A stretch of 64,000 bases of DNA from assembly GCF_001458255.1 (NCBI RefSeq), contig NZ_CYSB01000010.1:82251-146250 (forward strand), written 5' to 3'. This stretch comes from Thalassovita autumnalis. Lineage in GTDB: Bacteria > Pseudomonadota > Alphaproteobacteria > Rhodobacterales > Rhodobacteraceae. This document shows positions 58,623 to 64,000 of this stretch, in pieces (position 1 is the stretch's first letter; the number at the start of each line of letters is the position of its first letter). A program made the translations under genes and the position numbers. The notes below the pieces were generated by a model, which saw only the letters and a program-made list of their open reading frames with translations, made no database searches and was not told where the DNA came from.

Positions 58623-59450
58623 ATGAAAATGTATCAGGTGGATGCCTTCAGCAGCGAGGTGTTCAAAGGCAACCCGGCGGCAGTTCTGCTGCTGGACCAG
58701 CCGATGGAAGATGCGCTGATGCAGAACATTGCGGCGGAAAATAATCTTGCGGAAACGGCCTTTGCCCTGCCTTTGGAGGCAGGCGGTTGGCACCTGCGCT
58801 GGTTCACCCCAACGCAGGAAGTGGATTTTTGCGGCCATGCAACGCTGGCAACCGCACATGTGTTGATTGCCCATCAGGGCTGTGCGGGGCCGTTGCAGTT
58901 TGAGACCCGCGTGGGCCGGATCACCGTGACTGAGGCGGCGATTGATCGGGCTGGGGCAGGGCAGGTGGGCTATCAGCTGGATCTGCCCCGGTTTGCGCCA
59001 GAGCCATTGGAGGCTCTGCCGCCGGAGATTGCCGCGACCTTTGCGGTGGAACCACAGGCGCTGTTCCGTAACTTCGAAAACCTGTTTGTTGTTTTGCTGG
59101 ATGAGGCGGCGGTGCGTGGCTTTGAGCCGGATCTGCCCGCCATGACCAAACTGGGCCGACTTGGTGTGGTGGTGACCGCGCGGGCGGACGCTGACTCGGA
59201 GGCTGACTTCGTCTCGCGCTATTTTGCGCCGGGGGCGGGCATCCCCGAAGATCCGGTGACGGGATCGACCCATTCCACCCTTGTGCCCTATTGGGCGGAG
59301 GTCTTGGGCAAGCCTGATCTGCTGGCCTATCAGGCGTCTAAACGCGGCGGTTGGCTGCAGTGCACCGATACAGGGGAGCGCGTTCTGGTGCGCGGGCAGG
59401 CGGTGACCTATATGGCCGCCGATCTTACCCTGCCGGAGGCGACTGACTGA
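58623..59450 (+). CDS. PhzF-family isomerase-like protein
   Basis: A 275-residue protein of the PhzF/diaminopimelate-epimerase fold. Typical blocks are VDAFSSEVFKGNPAAVLLLD, the catalytic-Glu segment NNLAETAFAL, RWFTPTQEVDFCGHATLATAHVL and EDPVTGSTHSTLVPYW. Most members have no known substrate; a phenazine role is not supported because no other phz gene is present. ATG 58623 has GGGAGAGG upstream. It sits between rpoC and rpsL, outside the usual conserved order. Confidence 0.88.
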   Translation: MKMYQVDAFSSEVFKGNPAAVLLLDQPMEDALMQNIAAENNLAETAFALPLEAGGWHLRWFTPTQEVDFCGHATLATAHVLIAHQGCAGPLQFETRVGRITVTEAAIDRAGAGQVGYQLDLPRFAPEPLEALPPEIAATFAVEPQALFRNFENLFVVLLDEAAVRGFEPDLPAMTKLGRLGVVVTARADADSEADFVSRYFAPGAGIPEDPVTGSTHSTLVPYWAEVLGKPDLLAYQASKRGGWLQCTDTGERVLVRGQAVTYMAADLTLPEATD

Positions 59451-59490
59451 CAGGTAGCGCTGCACCTGAGGCAAGCGGGGCCTCCGGCGG

Positions 59491-59512
59491 AAGTATTTGC
59501 TGATCATTGAAA
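59491..59512. repeat. Dispersed intergenic element, copy 4 (diverged)
   Basis: A 22-nt tail, AAGTATTT..CATTGAAA, aligns without gaps with the copies at 14647, 25381 and 28696. It is preceded by a GC-rich stretch (59461-59490) with only weak hairpins. It lies between phzF and the EamA transporter gene. Confidence 0.5.
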
Positions 59513-59640
59513 GGGGCGCGCGCCGATACCGGGTTTTGCCAGATTTGACTTCGCCTGATTTGACTTTGCCGCAGCCTTTGGCCACAGTCGGCCAGTCGCG
59601 CGGCCGAGGAGGGCGCGCGCGATTTTCATGGAGATGCAGC

Positions 59641-60546
59641 ATGCCCCTTTCCGACAACACGCGCGGTGCGTTGTTGATGATGGCCTCTATGGCGGCCTTT
59701 ACCTTCAACGATGCGTTCATGAAATCGCTGGCAGGCACGGTGCCGCTGTTTCAGCTGCTGTTTCTGCGTGGGGTGATGACCTCAGCGATGACCGGGGGCT
59801 GGGCGCTGAAACAGGGGGCCTACCGGGTGCAGCTGCCCGCCAAGGACTGGGGGCTGGTGGCGCTGCGGGTGATTGCCGAGGTTGGCGCGGCCTATTTCTT
59901 TCTGACGGCGCTGTTTGTCTCCCCCCTGGCCAATGTCACCGCGATCCTGCAATCGCTGCCGCTGACGGTGACGCTGGCCGCATCGATCCTGTTTGGTGAG
60001 GCGATTGGCTGGCGCCGGATGTCGGCGATTTTTGTTGGCTTTCTGGGGGTGCTGCTGATCATCCGGCCGGGGCCGGACGGGTTTGACATCAATTCGATCT
60101 ACGTGCTGATCGCCGTTGCCTTTATCACCATGCGGGATCTGGCGACCCGGCGGCTGTCACCGAAGGTGCCATCGATGCTGGTCACCTCGCTAAGTGCAGT
60201 TGGGGTGATGATCTTCTTTGGGCTGGGCGCCCTTGGGCAGGAGTGGGTCAGTCTGGACAGCCGCGCCTGGGCCGTGACCGCGCTGGCGGCGCTGATGGTC
60301 ATGGGGGGCTATATGTTTTCGGTCATGGTGATGCGGGTAGGCGAGATTTCCTTCATCGCGCCGTTCCGCTACACCAGCCTGGTCTGGGCGCTGCTGCTGG
60401 GCTGGCTGGTTTTTGGCGACTGGCCGGATCCTGTGACCCTGTTGGGGGCGGCGATTGTGGTCGGCAGCGGCATGTTCATGCTCTACCGTGAGGGCCAGAT
60501 TGCCCGCCGCAAAAAGCGCCAGAACACCCCGGTGCGCAGCAGCTGA
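59641..60546 (+). CDS. EamA/DMT-family membrane transporter
   Basis: A 301-residue drug/metabolite transporter-type protein with about ten membrane helices arranged as two EamA repeats (GALLMMASMAAFTFNDAFMKSL; later ISFIAPFRYTSLVWALLLGWLVFGD in the second repeat). The family exports small metabolites; substrate unknown. ATG 59641 has GGAG at 59628-59631 and is chosen over a long upstream extension that reads through the intergenic element. Confidence 0.88.
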   Translation: MPLSDNTRGALLMMASMAAFTFNDAFMKSLAGTVPLFQLLFLRGVMTSAMTGGWALKQGAYRVQLPAKDWGLVALRVIAEVGAAYFFLTALFVSPLANVTAILQSLPLTVTLAASILFGEAIGWRRMSAIFVGFLGVLLIIRPGPDGFDINSIYVLIAVAFITMRDLATRRLSPKVPSMLVTSLSAVGVMIFFGLGALGQEWVSLDSRAWAVTALAALMVMGGYMFSVMVMRVGEISFIAPFRYTSLVWALLLGWLVFGDWPDPVTLLGAAIVVGSGMFMLYREGQIARRKKRQNTPVRSS

Positions 60547-60863
60547 GGGGCCAGTCCCCAGCCCGTGGGTCCGATGGCGCCGGGCCAGCGCGGGCAGGCT
60601 CTGTTGACAAGCGGTGCGACTCCCCCTATATGCCGCTTCATCCGGCTCATGGGGGACGTCCCAATTACGCCGAATCCATAACTGAGAAGGCCAAGTCCTA
60701 AGCTACTTTGAAGCTTGCGACCTCTGGAAACTCACCGCGTTGTTTGCCTCGGTACGGGAACATCGCGGATTTTGCGCTATGCAGACGTGTGTTGCGCAAA
60801 CCGTCATCGTCCGGGGCCCTGGCCGCGGATAAAACATTGTGAAGCAAACGGGAAAGTGACCCT
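60547..60863 (+). promoter_or_regulatory. rpsL upstream region with strong promoter and long leader
   Basis: The gap holds TTGACA (60604-60609), a 17-nt spacer and TATATG (60627-60632), the best sigma70-like promoter in the window. A leader of about 225 nt follows, containing the hairpin TTTGCGC (60771-60777) and GCGCAAA (60794-60800). The first 55 bases show nothing recognisable. The promoter would drive rpsL-rpsG-fusA-tuf independently of rpoBC, consistent with the rpoC terminator and the two intervening genes. Confidence 0.72.
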
Positions 60864-61235
60864 ATGCCAACGATCCAACAGCTGATCCGCAAGCCGCGTC
60901 AGCCTAAAGTCAAGCGCTCCAAATCGATGCACCTGGAGCAGTGCCCGCAGAAACGCGGCGTCTGCACCCGCGTCTACACCACCACTCCGAAGAAGCCGAA
61001 CTCGGCGATGCGTAAAGTTGCGAAGGTTCGCCTGACCAACGGCTTCGAAGTGATTTCCTACATCCCGGGTGAAAGCCACAACCTTCAGGAGCACTCGGTG
61101 GTTCTGATCCGTGGCGGTCGTGTAAAAGACCTTCCCGGTGTGCGTTACCACATCCTGCGCGGTGTTCTGGATACCCAGGGCGTTAAAGACCGTAAGCAAC
61201 GTCGTTCGAAATACGGCGCCAAGCGTCCGAAGTAA
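60864..61235 (+). CDS. rpsL: Ribosomal protein uS12
   Basis: A 123-residue S12 of the decoding centre ([62 protein letters not shown]). The PKKPNSA and RVKDLPGV loops are the normal streptomycin-sensitive sequences. It heads the str operon. Confidence 0.98.
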   Translation: MPTIQQLIRKPRQPKVKRSKSMHLEQCPQKRGVCTRVYTTTPKKPNSAMRKVAKVRLTNGFEVISYIPGESHNLQEHSVVLIRGGRVKDLPGVRYHILRGVLDTQGVKDRKQRRSKYGAKRPK

Positions 61236-61718
<483 letters not shown>

Positions 61719-61739
61719 TTCCATAGGGGCATTAGACCA

Positions 61740-63857
61740 ATGGCACGCGAATATCCGCTCGAACTATACCGTAACTTCGGTATCATGGCGCACATCGATG
61801 CAGGTAAAACCACCTGTTCCGAGCGCATCCTGTACTACACCGGTAAAGAACATAACATCGGTGAGGTGCACGATGGTGCGGCCACCATGGACTGGATGGA
61901 ACAGGAACAAGAGCGCGGGATCACCATCACCTCGGCTGCGACCACCACTTTCTGGGAACGCACCGAAGATGGTCAAACCGCTCAGACTCCGAAGCACCGT
62001 CTGAACATCATCGACACCCCCGGCCACGTTGACTTCACTATTGAAGTTGAGCGTTCGCTGGCGGTTCTCGATGGTGCTGTCTGTGTTCTGGACGCAAACG
62101 CTGGTGTTGAACCCCAGACCGAAACCGTGTGGCGTCAGGCTGACCGCTACAAGGTTCCGCGGATGGTTTTCGTCAACAAAATGGACAAGATCGGCGCAGA
62201 CTTCTTCAACTGCGTTCGCATGATCGAAGACCGTACCGGCGCACGCGCTGTACCGGTTGCTTTCCCGATCGGCGCCGAAACCGAGCTGGAAGGCCTGGTT
62301 GACCTGGTGACCATGGAAGAGTGGCTGTGGCAGGGTGAAGACCTGGGCGCTTCCTGGGTCAAAGCACCGATCCGTGAGAGCCTGCAGGACCTGGCTGCTG
62401 AGTGGCGCGAAAAGATGGTCGAAGCGGCCGTTGAGCAAGACGAAGAAGCCATGATGGAATACCTGGAAGGCGAAGAGCCTTCGGTTGAGAAGCTGCGTGA
62501 GCTGCTTCGCAAAGGTACCCTGGCCCTGGACTTCGTTCCTGTTCTTGGCGGTTCGGCGTTCAAAAACAAAGGCGTACAGCCGCTGCTGAACGCTGTGATC
62601 GACTATCTGCCCAGCCCGCTGGACGTTGTTGATTACATGGGCTTCGCACCGGGTGACGAAACCGAAGAGCGTAACATTGCCCGTCGTGCAGACGACGACA
62701 TGGCGTTCTCGGGTCTGGCGTTCAAAATCATGAACGACCCCTTCGTTGGCTCGCTGACCTTCACCCGTATCTACTCGGGCGTTCTGAACAAGGGCGACAG
62801 CATCCTGAACTCGACCAAAGGCAAGAAAGAGCGCGTTGGTCGTATGATGATGATGCACTCGATCAAGCGTGACGAGATCGAAGAGGCATTTGCAGGCGAC
62901 ATCATCGCGCTGGCGGGTCTGAAAGACACCACCACCGGTGACACCCTCTGCGACGCCAAAGAGCCGGTTGTTCTGGAAACCATGACCTTCCCTGATCCGG
63001 TGATCGAGATCGCCGTTGAGCCCAAAACCAAGGGTGACCAGGAGAAGATGTCGCAGGGTCTGGCCCGTCTGGCCGCTGAAGACCCCTCCTTCCGTGTGGA
63101 AACTGACCTGGAATCGGGCCAGACCATCATGAAAGGCATGGGCGAACTTCACCTCGACATTCTGGTTGATCGTCTGAAGCGTGAATTCAAGGTTGAAGCG
63201 AACATCGGTGCACCTCAGGTTGCCTACCGTGAGACCATCAGCCACGAAGCCGAAGTTGACTACACCCACAAGAAACAGTCGGGTGGTTCGGGTCAGTTCG
63301 GTCGCGTTAAGCTGGTCATCACCCCCACCGAGGCGGGCGAAGGTTACTCCTTCGAGTCCAAGATCGTTGGTGGTGCAGTGCCGAAGGAATACATCCCCGG
63401 TGTTGAAAAAGGCATCCAGTCCGTCATGGACAGCGGCCCTCTGGCTGGCTTCCCCGTGATCGACTTTAAGGTTGCCCTGATCGACGGTGCATACCACGAT
63501 GTGGACTCCTCGGTTCTGGCCTTTGAAATTGCTGCACGTGCAGGTATGCGCGAAGGCATGAAGAAGGCAGGCGCTAAGCTGCTGGAACCGATCATGAAGG
63601 TCGAAGTGATCACCCCGGAAGAATACACCGGCGGTATCATTGGTGACCTGACCTCGCGTCGTGGCCAGGTATCTGGTCAGGAGCCGCGCGGCAACGCAAT
63701 CGCGATCGACGCGAACGTTCCGCTGGCCAACATGTTCGGCTACATCAACACCCTGCGTTCGATGTCGTCGGGCCGCGCCCAGTTCACCATGCAGTTCTCG
63801 CACTACGATCCGGTGCCGCAGAACATCAGTGAAGAAATCCAGGCGAAATACGCCTAA
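61740..63857 (+). CDS. fusA: Elongation factor G
   Basis: A 705-residue EF-G, the GTPase for ribosome translocation. G1 is AHIDAGKTT, the switch region has [10 protein letters not shown]3 is DTPGHVDF and G4 is NKMDKIGA. Domains II-V follow, with the domain IV tip region [13 protein letters not shown] and the end [18 protein letters not shown]. It lies 21 nt after rpsG and is followed by a terminator-like hairpin before tuf. Confidence 0.98.
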   Translation: MAREYPLELYRNFGIMAHIDAGKTTCSERILYYTGKEHNIGEVHDGAATMDWMEQEQERGITITSAATTTFWERTEDGQTAQTPKHRLNIIDTPGHVDFTIEVERSLAVLDGAVCVLDANAGVEPQTETVWRQADRYKVPRMVFVNKMDKIGADFFNCVRMIEDRTGARAVPVAFPIGAETELEGLVDLVTMEEWLWQGEDLGASWVKAPIRESLQDLAAEWREKMVEAAVEQDEEAMMEYLEGEEPSVEKLRELLRKGTLALDFVPVLGGSAFKNKGVQPLLNAVIDYLPSPLDVVDYMGFAPGDETEERNIARRADDDMAFSGLAFKIMNDPFVGSLTFTRIYSGVLNKGDSILNSTKGKKERVGRMMMMHSIKRDEIEEAFAGDIIALAGLKDTTTGDTLCDAKEPVVLETMTFPDPVIEIAVEPKTKGDQEKMSQGLARLAAEDPSFRVETDLESGQTIMKGMGELHLDILVDRLKREFKVEANIGAPQVAYRETISHEAEVDYTHKKQSGGSGQFGRVKLVITPTEAGEGYSFESKIVGGAVPKEYIPGVEKGIQSVMDSGPLAGFPVIDFKVALIDGAYHDVDSSVLAFEIAARAGMREGMKKAGAKLLEPIMKVEVITPEEYTGGIIGDLTSRRGQVSGQEPRGNAIAIDANVPLANMFGYINTLRSMSSGRAQFTMQFSHYDPVPQNISEEIQAKYA

Positions 63858-63864
63858 GCGATTT

Positions 63865-63894
63865 GGGGGACCGGCCCGTTCGGTCCCCCCTTTC
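63865..63894 (+). terminator. Terminator/attenuator between fusA and tuf
   Basis: GGGGGACCG (63865-63873), 7-nt loop, CGGTCCCCC (63881-63889), then CTTT. It may partly uncouple tuf from fusA. Confidence 0.65.
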
Positions 63895-63945
63895 CAGACT
63901 TGGGGGCTGGCAGATCAGCCCTTCATTCAGACTAAGGAGGCCATC

Positions 63946-64000
63946 ATGGCAAAGGAAAAGTTTGAGCGTTCCAAACCGCACGTTAACATCGGCACCATCG
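63946..64000 (+). CDS. tuf: Elongation factor Tu, 5' end only
   Basis: Only the first 18 codons are inside the window: MAKEKFERSKPHVNIGTI, the conserved N-terminus of EF-Tu leading to its P-loop. AAGGAGG at 63934-63940 is a strong ribosome binding site. The str operon order rpsL-rpsG-fusA-tuf supports the call. The gene is cut by the window edge, not truncated. Confidence 0.95.
   Translation, partial: MAKEKFERSKPHVNIGTI

Noticed and set aside
58623..59450. Phenazine biosynthesis from the PhzF-like gene
   Set aside because: No phzA, phzB, phzD or phzG homologue is present; isolated PhzF-family proteins are widespread with unknown substrates.

Overview
This is about 64 kb of GC-rich, densely coded chromosome from an alphaproteobacterium. 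The best fit is a marine Rhodobacteraceae (Roseobacter group) strain. The evidence is the combination of a cco/fix cbb3 oxidase maturation block, a soluble NAD-dependent FdsGBACD-type formate dehydrogenase, an Mcl1-type malyl-CoA lyase, DgcN/DgcA D-glutamate genes, aerobic HemF, and the family-typical intergenic element ending in GAGTATTT...TGAAA. No rRNA, tRNA, CRISPR array, phage or IS element was recognised.

Layout. (1) 1-6.9 kb: tail of the cbb3 operon (ccoQ, ccoP), a GcvA-like LysR regulator, then ccoG-ccoH-ccoI-ccoS behind an FNR-type box. (2) 6.9-14.6 kb: housekeeping and accessory genes: D,D-carboxypeptidase with SPOR domain, GNAT, XRE-cupin regulator with a palindromic operator, HAD phosphatase, clpS, an RsmC-like methyltransferase, a degenerate SDR, hemF and a GFA protein. 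(3) 14.7-21.6 kb: fdsG-fdsB-fdsA-fdhD-fdsD on the minus strand, every junction a 4-nt overlap, preceded by a LysR gene. (4) 21.7-26.3 kb: an internally deleted crotonase, accA, an Asp/Glu racemase-like protein, a LysE exporter divergent from an Lrp-type regulator, and an AraC-GyrI fusion. (5) 26.4-33.5 kb: mcl1 divergent from dgcN-dgcA and a D-amino-acid-transaminase-like gene, forming an apparent D-amino acid to L-glutamate module. Then come a DODA-type dioxygenase, a DUF1244 protein, a CHMI-like tautomerase and an N-formylglutamate amidohydrolase. (6) 33.6-44.1 kb: pyk, rpmI-rplT, a P-loop kinase, a 2OG-Fe(II) oxygenase, pheS-pheT, two small enzymes, a LysR regulator and ytoQ. (7) 44.2 kb to the end: secE-nusG-rplK-rplA // rplJ-rplL-rpoB-(small ORF)-rpoC // rpsL-rpsG-fusA-tuf. 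Non-ribosomal genes interrupt it twice: a LicD-like plus TagD-like pair between rplA and rplJ, and phzF plus an EamA transporter between rpoC and rpsL.

The least expected features are a short AT-richer ORF for a two-helix membrane protein inside the rpoB-rpoC junction; a crotonase that has lost about 80 residues including its first oxyanion-hole motif; an SDR lacking the catalytic lysine; the LicD/TagD pair inside the ribosomal super-operon; and the D-amino acid module. No wholly new defence or mobile system was seen. All functional calls come from reading the sequence and family knowledge; no database search was run.
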